Source: Bradyrhizobium barranii subsp. barranii (GTDB taxonomy: Bacteria > Pseudomonadota > Alphaproteobacteria > Rhizobiales > Xanthobacteraceae). From it: a stretch of 64,000 nucleotides of DNA. Positions 23,608 through 32,081 of this stretch are shown one piece after another. How positions within the stretch are numbered: position 1 is the first letter of the stretch; each line of letters opens with the position of its first letter. The notes under the pieces were generated by a model. That model was not told where the DNA came from, ran no database searches, and saw only the letters and a program-made list of their open reading frames with translations. The position numbers and the translations under genes were made by a program. The stretch spans positions 4,075,501 to 4,139,500 of the forward strand of contig NZ_CP086136.1 in the NCBI RefSeq assembly GCF_017565645.3, in the 5' to 3' direction.

Positions 23608-25182
23608 TCATCCCAGCGCTCTGATGACGGCGTCCGCCCGGGTGACGATTGCGACGTTCTGCATGGCAAAATTGATCGAGGCGGAGTGCCAGTCGGCATT
23701 CATGGTCGAGCAGCAGTCTTCCGGCACAATCATGAAATAGCCCTTGTCGGCGCCGGTGCGCGCGGTGTGCTCGACCGACATGTTGGTCCATGCGCCGGTA
23801 TTGATGATCATGTCGCGCCCCGTGGCCTTGAGGATCGTCTCCAGCCGGGTGCCCTCCCAGGCGCTCATCCGCATCTTCTCGACGACGAAATCGCCGGGCC
23901 GCGGCTCGAGGCCGGAGACCGGGGCGGCGCCCCAGCTGCCGCGCACCATCGCCTTGCTGTCGACGAGACCCTCGAACAGCGGTGCGTTCAGCGTCACGCC
24001 GGGGGCGCCGGGCTCGACCACAAACCAGACGTGGATGATGGCGACGCCGCGCGCGCGAGCTGTCTCCGCCAAGCGCCGGACGTTCTCGACCACATGCTGT
24101 TGCTTCGCATGACCCGGTGCGCCTGACTCGGCGAACGCGCCGCCATCCATGATGACGTCGTTCTGAAGATCCTGGATGATCATGGCGCAGCGGCTCGGAT
24201 CGAGCCGCATCTCGCCGTCGGCGAGGATGGGCGCCGCAGAGGCGGGGCCGGCACTTGCGCCGCCGCTGCCGCGTTTGCCGCTCATATAGGGCTCGTGGCG
24301 CGGCCCGGCCTTGGTCGGGATCGAATAGACCGAATGCGTCGACGTCAAATAGAGCGTGCGGAAATCCGGGCCACCCCAGGCAAGGTTGGCGACGAGCTCA
24401 GGCACGCGGACTTTCCCGAGCAGCTCGCCGCGCGGTGAATAGACCCAGACGCCGCCGGGCGCGGTGACCCAGACATTGCCATGCTGGTCGCACTTCATGC
24501 CGTCGGGCAGGCCCGGCTCCAGCTCGGAGCGGATGCCGCTCGCAAACACGCGCGCGTTCGACAGCGAGCCGTCGCCGTTGACGTCGAATACGCGGATCAG
24601 CGCCTGCACGGTGTCGTTGACATAGAGCAGTTTCTCGTCGGGCGAGAAGCACAGCCCGTTCGGCTGGTCGAACAAATTGCGGTCCACCACGAGCGTCGGC
24701 TCGCCGCCGGGCATGACGCGATAGACGCCCTGGAAGCCGAGTTGGCGCGGCCGCTCGACGCCATAGACCGGCATGCGGCCATACCAGGGATCGGAGAAAT
24801 AGATGGCACCGGAGGAGTGCACGCAGACGTCGTTGGGGCTGTTGAGCTCCTGTCCCTGGAAGTGCGAGGCCAGCACCTCGTGCCGCCCGTCCGGTCGCTC
24901 ACGGATCAGCGACGAGGTCGCGTGCTCGCAGACGATCAGATTGAGCTCGGCATCGTAGGTCATGCCGTTGCATTTGTTCGACGGGCGCTTGACCTCCGCG
25001 ACGCCGCGCCGCGAATCCCAGCGTCGCCGCACGTCGCCCGGCATGTCCGAGAACAGGAGATAGTGATCGACCGGATGCCAGATCGGCCCCTCCGTGAAGT
25101 CAAAGCCCGTTCCGACCTGCGCGACCGGCGCATAGGGGTCGATCAGGCTCTCGAATTCGGAGCGCAAGGTGACGTGCGTCAT
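23608..25182 (-). CDS. Fusion of SMP-30/gluconolactonase and isochorismatase-like domains
   Basis: The 524-residue protein joins two enzyme folds. Residues about 20-295 form an SMP-30 beta-propeller lactonase with the expected metal ligands: E31 in TEGP, N117 in SPND, N175 in QPNG and D227 in PDG. A Gly/Ala/Ser-rich linker (about 300-322) leads to an isochorismatase-like domain (about 323-520). That domain has D338 in IIQDLQND and K436 in VVEKMRMSAW, but the usual catalytic Cys (TNVCVE) is Ser469 in WTNMSVEHT. The second domain may therefore not be a standard cysteine amidase. The fusion suggests sequential lactone and amide or vinyl-ether hydrolysis in one pathway. Confidence 0.88.
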   Translation of the reverse strand: MTHVTLRSEFESLIDPYAPVAQVGTGFDFTEGPIWHPVDHYLLFSDMPGDVRRRWDSRRGVAEVKRPSNKCNGMTYDAELNLIVCEHATSSLIRERPDGRHEVLASHFQGQELNSPNDVCVHSSGAIYFSDPWYGRMPVYGVERPRQLGFQGVYRVMPGGEPTLVVDRNLFDQPNGLCFSPDEKLLYVNDTVQALIRVFDVNGDGSLSNARVFASGIRSELEPGLPDGMKCDQHGNVWVTAPGGVWVYSPRGELLGKVRVPELVANLAWGGPDFRTLYLTSTHSVYSIPTKAGPRHEPYMSGKRGSGGASAGPASAAPILADGEMRLDPSRCAMIIQDLQNDVIMDGGAFAESGAPGHAKQQHVVENVRRLAETARARGVAIIHVWFVVEPGAPGVTLNAPLFEGLVDSKAMVRGSWGAAPVSGLEPRPGDFVVEKMRMSAWEGTRLETILKATGRDMIINTGAWTNMSVEHTARTGADKGYFMIVPEDCCSTMNADWHSASINFAMQNVAIVTRADAVIRALG

Positions 25183-25204
25183 CGGTCGATATCCTCAGGT
25201 CACG

Positions 25205-26053
25205 TCAGGCAGGGAACCAGTTGCGCGCAGGCAGCGACTGCACGATCGGGCCGGGGACCTGGTCGTGCAGCCGTCCGACGACCATGCCGCCCTCGATCTT
25301 GGCCGGCCTGTCGTGCACCGGCAGCAGATAGCGCGAATTGCTCAGGAGCTTCTTGATCGACGCCTTCTCGGCCCGCTTGCTGGTGCCGTGGTTTCCCGTC
25401 GTCCGCGGCTCCCAGTCGTGGATCTCGTTGAAGGGCGTGACGATCTGGTCGTTGAAGTCGTAGATCACGTCGCCGCAGATCGTCGCGATTCCGTCGGCTG
25501 TCTCGACGATGACGTTCATCGATCCCTCGGTATGTGCATTGGCCGCATCGCAATAGACGCCGGGCATCAGCTCGATAGGACCTGTGATCTCGAGGTCGAG
25601 GAAGCGCAGCGCACTCTTGGTGTGCAGTCGGTCGATGAGATGCTTGATGTCGGGCGCCGGATATTGCGGATGCATCAAGCCGGAGACGGAATATTCGAGT
25701 TCTTTCCGGTTGAGGACGACGGTCGTGTTCATCGGAAACAGATCGTCCTTGCCGGCGTGGTCGATGTGCAGATGGGTATGGCAGACGAAGCGGACGTCGC
25801 CCATGCGCACGCCGTGGCGGGCGAGCTGGTTCTCAATCATGTGCTCGTGGTATTGCAGGCCGCGCATCCCCAGCGTTTCCATGATCTGGTTGGAGCGGTA
25901 GCCGGTATCGACCACGACCGGATATTTGCCGCCGAGGATCAAAAAGCCGAGCGTGAGGACGCGGCGTGTGCGGCCGCAGTCGCGGCCGAGGACCAGAAAG
26001 CTCGATTCCAGCTCGATATCGCCATAGTCCAGGATCTTGATCTCCAGCGCCAT
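25205..26053 (-). CDS. Metallo-beta-lactamase-fold hydrolase, N-acyl-homoserine lactonase-like
   Basis: The 282-residue protein has the dinuclear-zinc motif CHTHLHIDHAGK (H94, H96, D98, H99). Further ligands are visible in DAANAHTEGSMN (near residue 175), TICGDVIYDF (near 197) and a C-terminal LLPVHDRP. It lies between the amidohydrolase gene and the SMP-30 fusion, 22 bases from the latter. It is only moderately similar to the protein at 6095-6928. In this setting a catabolic lactonase is the likeliest role, with AHL degradation as an alternative. Confidence 0.9.
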   Translation of the reverse strand: MALEIKILDYGDIELESSFLVLGRDCGRTRRVLTLGFLILGGKYPVVVDTGYRSNQIMETLGMRGLQYHEHMIENQLARHGVRMGDVRFVCHTHLHIDHAGKDDLFPMNTTVVLNRKELEYSVSGLMHPQYPAPDIKHLIDRLHTKSALRFLDLEITGPIELMPGVYCDAANAHTEGSMNVIVETADGIATICGDVIYDFNDQIVTPFNEIHDWEPRTTGNHGTSKRAEKASIKKLLSNSRYLLPVHDRPAKIEGGMVVGRLHDQVPGPIVQSLPARNWFPA

Positions 26054-26083
26054 TCGTTTCCCTCCCTGTTCTGTTCTTGTCTG

Positions 26084-26968
26084 TCAAAGCCGGTAGACGC
26101 GCGTCGCCGTCGTCCTGAAGATTGCGTCCTGCTGCTCGGTCGTCAGCCTCGCGGCTGCGGCACGAAAGGCGTCGACGAGCTCCGGATAGCTGGTCCACAA
26201 TTTCTCGATCGGAAAATTGGAGCCGAACAGGCAGCGCTCCGCGCGGAAAATCGCGACGGTATCGGTGAGGACGGCCGCGATGTGCGCGGGATCGTTGCGA
26301 TGGATGAAGGTGCCGAGCCCGGAGAGTTTTGAGACCACGTTCGGACAGGTTGCGAGCCGGGCCATCCCGGCGCGCCAGGCGGCCCGGCCCGCCGGCGAGA
26401 GGTCCTCCAGCATGCCGGCATGCTGGAGGATGAAGGTCACCCTGGGGCAGGACTCGGCGAGCAGCGCTGCATCCGGCATCTGCGGCGTGAAGACCTGGAG
26501 GTCAAAGCTCCAACCGTAATCGGCCAGGCGTGCGATGTTGCGGCGGACCATGGGATCGACGCAGAGATCGGGCTTGGCCGCGAAGCGATAGAGCGGATTG
26601 TCGTGCCAGTGCAGCTGCATGCGCACGCCGCGCACGAGCGGGTAGCGCTTCAGGCGATCGAGTTGCGGGCGCACGTCGTCGACGGCGAAATCGGCGTAGG
26701 CGACGATGGCATGCGGCCAGCCGTGCTCGTCGGCAGTCTGCTGGACCCAGGCTGCCTCGTCCTCGAAACGGTCGTTGGCCCAGTTGGTCTGGACATAGAC
26801 CGAACGGGTGACGCCGGTGCCCTTGAGGTCGTCGAGATATTCCCGGATCGGATAATCGCGACGGATCGGCTCGTAGGGTCCAAAGATGCGCGGCTGCATC
26901 GGGCCGGTCAGCCAGGGCAGGTCGGCCTGCCGCCAGATGTGATGATGGCCGTCGACAATGTCGCTCAC
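26084..26968 (-). CDS. Amidohydrolase family protein (TIM barrel, PDC hydrolase-like)
   Basis: The 294-residue protein starts with the metal-dependent hydrolase motif VDGHHHIWRQADLPWL (H-x-H region) and shows VRGVRMQLHWHDNP, FILQHAGMLEDL, NVVSKLSGLGTF and CLFGSNFPIEKLW, the order found in amidohydrolase-2 enzymes such as 2-pyrone-4,6-dicarboxylate hydrolase and L-rhamnono-lactonase. The GTG start overlaps the stop of the VWA gene as GTGA. A ring-lactone hydrolase role fits the neighbouring lactonases; the substrate is unknown. Confidence 0.9.
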   Translation of the reverse strand: MSDIVDGHHHIWRQADLPWLTGPMQPRIFGPYEPIRRDYPIREYLDDLKGTGVTRSVYVQTNWANDRFEDEAAWVQQTADEHGWPHAIVAYADFAVDDVRPQLDRLKRYPLVRGVRMQLHWHDNPLYRFAAKPDLCVDPMVRRNIARLADYGWSFDLQVFTPQMPDAALLAESCPRVTFILQHAGMLEDLSPAGRAAWRAGMARLATCPNVVSKLSGLGTFIHRNDPAHIAAVLTDTVAIFRAERCLFGSNFPIEKLWTSYPELVDAFRAAAARLTTEQQDAIFRTTATRVYRL

Positions 26969-28086
26969 GCCGCTCTCCTCCGTCCCAACGTCAGAATGTG
27001 CGCGACAATCGACGCGCTTGAACCGCCATCCACGAGATCATCGACGAAGGGCTGGATGGCCACCAGCGCCTCGGTCTGTGGGCGGAAGTCCGGGCCCGTC
27101 GCGAGCGGCGTCAGCCAGCTCACGCGCCAGGCGCGCCGCGACAGCTTTGCGACCGCGTCGCGTAACGCATCGACTTCGCCGCGCTCCAGCCCGTCCGACA
27201 CGACGACGACGGCCGCGCCTCGCGCGTAACCACCGAACCGCGGCACCGCGAGGAAGGCTTGCAGCGCGTCGCCGATGCGGGTGCCGCCATCCCAGTCGCT
27301 GACGAGGTGCGCCGCCGCGCTCAGCGCCTGCTCGCGCCGCTTGAGGCGCAACGGGCGGGTGACGCGGGTCAGCCGCGTGCCGAAGGTGAAGACCTCGACA
27401 TTGGGCGCGGCCTGTACCAGCGCATGCGCGAGCTTCATGTTCTCCTCGGTGCGCGTCTTCATCGAGCCGGAGACGTCAATCAGCAGCAGGAGTTTTCGTC
27501 GGCGCGGGCGCCGCTTCAGGTGCCCGAGCCGCAGGATCTCGCCGTCGTTCCGGACACACTCGCGCAGGGTTCGGCGAAGGTCGGCAAACGGCCCGCGGCG
27601 GGCGCGCATGCGCCGGTGGCCGCGACGCTGCGGCAGGCGCCGGGAGGCCTCGCGGGCCAGGCGCCGGAGCGCGTCGGTGGTGGAGAGCTGGGCGAAGCGG
27701 CGCTCCACCAGCGCCTCGGCGCGCGTCGCGGCGAGGCCGGATTCGTTGGCGTCGTCGGAGAACAGGGGTTCCTGTTCGCCGCGGCCCTCTTCCTGGAGCC
27801 GGACAGTCTCGTCGTCGTCGCCGTCATCGACATGTTCGATGGCTTCGCTGCCGCGGAAGTGCAGGTCGAACAGCCGGTCGAAGGTCTTGCGGCGCTCGGG
27901 TGGCGGGGCGAGTGTGGCCAGCGCCGATTGCCAGATGTCGTTGAGGTCGCGCGGCCCGAGCAGCTCGATCGCGGCGAGATAGGAGGTGGTCTGCTCGGGC
28001 GCGACGGCAAAGCCGTTGGCGCGCAGCAGCGCGACGAAGGAGACGAAGATGCGGGCAGCGCGTGGAAGCTCAGGCTCGGTGCTCAT
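26965..28086 (-). CDS. VWA-domain protein, CoxE-like
   Basis: The 373-residue protein has an N-terminal helical region (residues 1-180) followed by a von Willebrand factor A domain. Its metal-site motif is LLIDVSGSMKTRTEENMKLA (D-x-S-x-S), with later VEVFTFGTRLTRVTRPL and VVVSDGLERGE. This is the CoxE architecture. CoxE works with the MoxR-type CoxD ATPase in assembling the sulfurated molybdenum-copper site of CO dehydrogenase, and CoxD/CoxE homologues often accompany other molybdenum hydroxylases. Its ATG overlaps the stop of the AAA+ gene as ATGA. Confidence 0.9.
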   Translation of the reverse strand: MSTEPELPRAARIFVSFVALLRANGFAVAPEQTTSYLAAIELLGPRDLNDIWQSALATLAPPPERRKTFDRLFDLHFRGSEAIEHVDDGDDDETVRLQEEGRGEQEPLFSDDANESGLAATRAEALVERRFAQLSTTDALRRLAREASRRLPQRRGHRRMRARRGPFADLRRTLRECVRNDGEILRLGHLKRRPRRRKLLLLIDVSGSMKTRTEENMKLAHALVQAAPNVEVFTFGTRLTRVTRPLRLKRREQALSAAAHLVSDWDGGTRIGDALQAFLAVPRFGGYARGAAVVVVSDGLERGEVDALRDAVAKLSRRAWRVSWLTPLATGPDFRPQTEALVAIQPFVDDLVDGGSSASIVAHILTLGRRRAA

Positions 28087-28964
28087 GCGGTTGCCTCCGC
28101 GAGCATGACGTCGAGCCGGGGCGAGATGAAGTGCAGGTCTTCCTCGTCTTTCAGCGCCACGCCGATCGAGCATTTGAAGGCGTCGGGCCAGCGCGCACCG
28201 CCCTTGTGAAGGAGCGTCGCCGCTTCAGCCCAGTCGACGGCTTCCGCGATGCCTGGTGCCTTGCTGAGCGGCTCGCGGCGCAATTTGCCGACGGCCGCGA
28301 CGACGGCCCGCGCTGTCGCCTCGGCGACGCTGGAGGCCCGCAGCATCACGATACGCGCCTCCCGCTCTTCAGTGGGATAGTCGATCCAGTGATAGACACA
28401 GCGGCGGCGCAGGGCTTCGTGTAGGTCGCGCGTCCGGTTAGATGTCAGCACGACGACAGGACGTTCGGCCGCGCGCACCGTGCCGCGTTCCGGGATCGAG
28501 ATCTGGAAGTCCGAGAGAAATTCGAGCAGGAACGCCTCAAACTCCTGGTCGGCGCGGTCGATCTCGTCGATCAGCAGCACGGTGGAGTCGGGTGCGCGAA
28601 GCGTCGCCAGCATCGGCCGCTCAATCAGAAACGTCTCGCCATAGATGTCGATGCTCTCGTCGCCAGCCTGGCGGATCGCGAGCATCTGGCGTGGATAGTT
28701 CCACTCGTAGAGCGCGGCCGAGGCGTCGATGCCCTCGTAGCATTGCAGGCGGATGAGGCGGCGGCCGAGGACGGCGGCGATGGCTTTCGCGGCCTCGGTC
28801 TTGCCGACGCCGGGGGCGCCTTCGAGCAGGAGCGGCTTGCCGAGGGCAAGGCCGAGATAGGCCGCGGTCGCGAGCCCTTCATCGGCGAGGTAATAGGCTG
28901 CCCGAAGCGCCTTCTCCAGCGCTTCGGGGCTGTCGATGCCAACGATGTTGCTGCGGACTGCCAT
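28083..28964 (-). CDS. MoxR-family AAA+ ATPase, CoxD-like
   Basis: The 293-residue ATPase shows Walker A GAPGVGKTEAAKAI near residue 50, a conserved RLQCYEGIDASAALYEWNYP segment characteristic of CoxD-type MoxR proteins, Walker B VLLIDEIDRADQEFEAFLLE and sensor-1 VLTSNRTRDLHEALRRRC. It starts at the ATG at 28964; an open frame continues upstream but without family similarity. With the CoxE-like VWA protein it probably matures the molybdenum hydroxylase encoded directly upstream. Confidence 0.92.
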   Translation of the reverse strand: MAVRSNIVGIDSPEALEKALRAAYYLADEGLATAAYLGLALGKPLLLEGAPGVGKTEAAKAIAAVLGRRLIRLQCYEGIDASAALYEWNYPRQMLAIRQAGDESIDIYGETFLIERPMLATLRAPDSTVLLIDEIDRADQEFEAFLLEFLSDFQISIPERGTVRAAERPVVVLTSNRTRDLHEALRRRCVYHWIDYPTEEREARIVMLRASSVAEATARAVVAAVGKLRREPLSKAPGIAEAVDWAEAATLLHKGGARWPDAFKCSIGVALKDEEDLHFISPRLDVMLAEATA

Positions 28965-28972
28965 GGCCAGTC

Positions 28973-29995
28973 TCAGCGTCGCGCCTGTGGCCGCGCGCCG
29001 CCCTGGGTCTTGATCGCGCGCAGCACCTTTTCCGGCGTAATCGGCAGATCGTCGATGCGCACGCCGACGGCGTTGAAAATCGCATTCGCGACAGCCGGCA
29101 GCACGGGATTGGCGCACATTTCGCCCGGTCCTTTGGCGCCGAACGGTCCATCTGGCGCGGGGCGCTCCAGCACGGCGATATCGTGCGGGCAAATGTCACC
29201 CGGGCCGGGCATCAGATATTCGACGAAGTCGCGGGGGCCGTGAACAGGGTCGGGATAGTGAGGCTCCGTGGTCTCGTACAGCGCGTGGCTGATGCCCATC
29301 CAGGCGCCGCCCACGAGCTGCTGCTCGACCAGGCGCGGATTGAGCGCGCGGCCGAGCTCGTAGGCAGAGTCCATCCGGACCATCGCGACTTCACCGGTCT
29401 CGTCGTCGACCTCGACCTCCGCCACGAGACAGGCATGGGCGTAGCAGGTCGCCGGCGACATCTCGCCGGTTTCGGGGTCGACGTTGGACAGAGGCACGAG
29501 GAATATGCCACGGCCGGAGATGGTCTTGGCCTGCTTGAACTGGGCGGCGATGGCGACGTCCTTGGTCGAGATCGAGCGATGCGGCGCACCCTTGACGTGG
29601 ATGTTGCCACGTCCGTCGGTTTCGAGATCGGCGGCGTTGACCTCGAGCTCCTCGGCAGCCGCCTCCATCATCACGCCGCGTGCCTCGCGCGCCGCGGCCA
29701 TCACCGCATTGCCGACGCGATGGGTGCCGCGCGAGGCGAAGGAGCCCATGCAATGCGGACCGGTGTCGGAATCCGCGGTATCGACATAGACGTCCTCGAC
29801 GGGAACGCCCAGCGTCTCCGCGCAGATCTGCCGCGTCACCGACTTCATGCCCTGGCCGAGGTCGATCGACGACAGCGCCACCGTGAACTTGCCGCTCGGG
29901 TTGGAATGAACCAACGCCTGGCTGGGATCGCCGCCGAGATTCATGCCGATGGGATAGTTGATCGACGCCATGCCGCGTCCGCGATGCAGGGTCAT
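28973..29995 (-). CDS. Molybdopterin-binding large subunit, C-terminal half (split gene, part 2)
   Basis: The 340-residue product corresponds to the second molybdopterin-binding domain of the xanthine dehydrogenase/CoxL family. It has PSGKFTVALSSIDLGQGMKS, SDTGPHCMGSFASRGTHRVG and the C-terminal GAKGPGE (286-292), whose Glu292 aligns with the catalytic base. It lacks the first domain, which is the upstream gene, and the two overlap as ATGA (29993-29997), so translation is coupled. Intact proteins of this family have about 770-800 residues in one chain. The conserved key residues argue for a functional split and against decay. Confidence 0.86.
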   Translation of the reverse strand: MTLHRGRGMASINYPIGMNLGGDPSQALVHSNPSGKFTVALSSIDLGQGMKSVTRQICAETLGVPVEDVYVDTADSDTGPHCMGSFASRGTHRVGNAVMAAAREARGVMMEAAAEELEVNAADLETDGRGNIHVKGAPHRSISTKDVAIAAQFKQAKTISGRGIFLVPLSNVDPETGEMSPATCYAHACLVAEVEVDDETGEVAMVRMDSAYELGRALNPRLVEQQLVGGAWMGISHALYETTEPHYPDPVHGPRDFVEYLMPGPGDICPHDIAVLERPAPDGPFGAKGPGEMCANPVLPAVANAIFNAVGVRIDDLPITPEKVLRAIKTQGGARPQARR

Positions 29996-31587
29996 CAGCG
30001 CCTCCTGGTGCCGAACACGGAGGAGAAGCGGGGCGCGCCATGCGAGGGCGCGGCCGGCCGCGGTGGAGGTGGCGACGGCGCAGGGGGCGGCGGCTCACGC
30101 GGTGGTTCGCGGGTGACGGTGGGCGGGAGCCGGTCATAGCTGGTGCGCTGCTGGACTGGTGCGGCCGGCCGGCTGCGCGAATCCGTCGGTGTCGGCGGGA
30201 TCACGGCGCGGCTGCCGCCGCCGTCCTTGCGCGACGACGCTCGCTTGAACTCCTCGCGGATCGGCCATTTCGCCTTCTCGGCGGCGACCTGGACGCATTC
30301 GATCAGCGCGGTGTTCTTGGCTTCGCGCCGATGGGCCTTCATGTCGCCGTCGCGATAGGCATTGAGGATCCGGAACTCCATCGGGTCCATGCCGACGAGG
30401 TTCGCCAGCTTGTCCATCTGGCACTCGATCGCAAAATCCATCGCGGTGACGCCGAAACCGCGCATCGCGGTCGCGGGCGTCCGGTTGGTGAAGACGCAAT
30501 AGACGTCGCCATAGACGTTCGGGATGGTATAGGGCCCGGGCAAATGCGCGGCGCATTTCACGGCGGCGTAGCTGGACAGCCGCGTATAGGCGCCGCTGTC
30601 GAAATAGGCGCGGATCTTGCGCGCAACGATGCGGCCGTCGCGCATCACGCCGTCCTTGATGTAGATGCGCTCGGCGCCGCGAGGCGGGCCGTATTGCATC
30701 TCCTCCTCGCGCCCGAACACGTAGCGGACGGGACGCCCGGTCAGCATCGCACCCAGGATCGCGAGCGGCTCGGTCAGCGTATCCACCTTGCCGCCAAAGC
30801 CGCCGCCGACGGTGCCGCCGATGAAGTGGAAGGTGTTGGATGGCAGGTCCAGGATCTTGGCGCAGGTGTCGACCGAGAAGAACAATGCTTGCGTCGAGGT
30901 GTAGACGACGTAGCGGCCGTTGGTGTCGGGCGCGGCGATCGCGCCATTGGTTTCGGTTGGCGCGTGCTCGATCGGCGACATCTGGTAGCGCTGTTCGAGC
31001 ACGTGGTCGGCGGTCGCGAGCGCGGCGTCGGCATCGCCGAAGCGCAGCTTCTGGTGATCATGGACGTCGTAATAGATGAAGGCGTTCTTCGGATAGGTCT
31101 CGTTGACGACGGGCGCCCCGGACTTGAGCGCGTCTTCGACGTCGAGCACGACGGGCAGCGGCTCGTAGTCGATCCGCACCTTTGCGATTGCCTCGAACGC
31201 CTCGCGCTCGCTGTCCGCGACGATAGCCACGACCGGTTCGCCCTTGTAGCGGACCTTGTCCGCCGCCAGCGTAGGCTCGTCGTCCTTGCCGAAGTTGATG
31301 AGGCTGAGAAGCGTGTTGAGATTGCGCGGCACGTCGGCGCCGCGGATGATCCGGCGTACGCCGGGCGAGCGTTCGGCTTCCGTGGTGTCGATATGGCGCA
31401 ACCGCGCGTGCGCCTGCGTCGAGCGGACCACTTTCAGATGCAGCATGCCCTGAAGCTTGTGGTCGTTGAAATAGCTCGACGTGCCCGTGACATGGCCGAG
31501 CATGTCCTGGCGCTGCGTGCCCTTGCCGATCTCATTGAGATTGTCGTCGCGCTCGTCGGCGAAAATGTCCTTGCGCAGTTCCAGCAT
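29995..31587 (-). CDS. Molybdopterin-binding large subunit, N-terminal half with Pro-rich tail (split gene, part 1)
   Basis: The 530-residue product contains the N-terminal domain (residues 20-160) and the first molybdopterin-binding domain: GGTVGGGFGGKVDT at 257-270 and ATAMRGFGVTAMDF at 373-386. The AMRGFG sequence is of the xanthine dehydrogenase/aldehyde oxidase type, not the CSFR or RGAGR active-site loops of CO dehydrogenases. Normal sequence ends near 450; residues 451-530 are a low-complexity tail rich in Pro, Arg and Ser with no counterpart in usual family members. The second half is the next gene, overlapping by four bases. The enzyme likely hydroxylates an N-heterocycle or oxidises an aldehyde. 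Confidence 0.86.
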   Translation of the reverse strand: MLELRKDIFADERDDNLNEIGKGTQRQDMLGHVTGTSSYFNDHKLQGMLHLKVVRSTQAHARLRHIDTTEAERSPGVRRIIRGADVPRNLNTLLSLINFGKDDEPTLAADKVRYKGEPVVAIVADSEREAFEAIAKVRIDYEPLPVVLDVEDALKSGAPVVNETYPKNAFIYYDVHDHQKLRFGDADAALATADHVLEQRYQMSPIEHAPTETNGAIAAPDTNGRYVVYTSTQALFFSVDTCAKILDLPSNTFHFIGGTVGGGFGGKVDTLTEPLAILGAMLTGRPVRYVFGREEEMQYGPPRGAERIYIKDGVMRDGRIVARKIRAYFDSGAYTRLSSYAAVKCAAHLPGPYTIPNVYGDVYCVFTNRTPATAMRGFGVTAMDFAIECQMDKLANLVGMDPMEFRILNAYRDGDMKAHRREAKNTALIECVQVAAEKAKWPIREEFKRASSRKDGGGSRAVIPPTPTDSRSRPAAPVQQRTSYDRLPPTVTREPPREPPPPAPSPPPPRPAAPSHGAPRFSSVFGTRRR

Positions 31588-31598
31588 GACAAGATCCT

Positions 31599-32075
31599 TT
31601 AGGCACTGGCCCGGCCGCCCGAAGCGGCGAGGATGGCATCGATGATGGGTTCGTACCCGGTGCAGCGGCAGATGTTGCCGGAGATCGCCTCGACGACCTC
31701 GGCGCGGCTAGGCTGCGGATTGCGATCGAGCAGCGCCTTTGCGGCCATCAGCATGCCCGGCGTGCAATAGCCGCATTGAGCGGCAAAATTGTCGGCGAAG
31801 GCACGCTGGAGCGGATGCAGGTTCGGGCCCTGCTTGAGGCCGTCGAGCGTCTCGACCGATCGGCCGGCAACGATTTCCGCCAGCGTCAGGCATGACAGGT
31901 GCAGCTCGCCGTCGATCAGCACACTGCAGGTGCCACAGCCGCCCTGGCCGCAGCCGAATTTCGGCGTCATATCGCCGATCAGTTCGCGCAGAGCGACCAG
32001 CAGATTGGTGCCGCCATCGACGAAGATCGCGACGTCGCGGCCGTTATGACGAAATTGCAGGGCGGTCTTGGCCAT
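31599..32075 (-). CDS. Molybdenum hydroxylase [2Fe-2S] subunit (CoxS/XDH small-subunit type)
   Basis: The 158-residue protein has the plant-ferredoxin-type cluster motif FGCGQGGCGTCSVLIDG (C42, C47, C50, with C62). The second, helical cluster domain has CGYCTPGM (C101, C104) and ICRCTGYE (C136, C138). This is the full two-cluster small subunit that passes electrons from the molybdenum centre to FAD. It lies between the FAD subunit and the split large subunit, the usual M-S-L order. Confidence 0.95.
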   Translation of the reverse strand: MAKTALQFRHNGRDVAIFVDGGTNLLVALRELIGDMTPKFGCGQGGCGTCSVLIDGELHLSCLTLAEIVAGRSVETLDGLKQGPNLHPLQRAFADNFAAQCGYCTPGMLMAAKALLDRNPQPSRAEVVEAISGNICRCTGYEPIIDAILAASGGRASA

Positions 32076-32081
32076 GACGAG

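Noticed and set aside
29993..29997. Frameshifted pseudogene at the hydroxylase large subunit
   Set aside because: Both halves keep catalytic motifs and join by a clean ATGA overlap at a domain boundary, which favours a real split; assembly error still needs exclusion.
30040..31602. 520-codon rightward open frame opposite the hydroxylase large subunit
   Set aside because: Antisense to the molybdopterin-binding subunit, whose motifs are clear; high-GC shadow frame.
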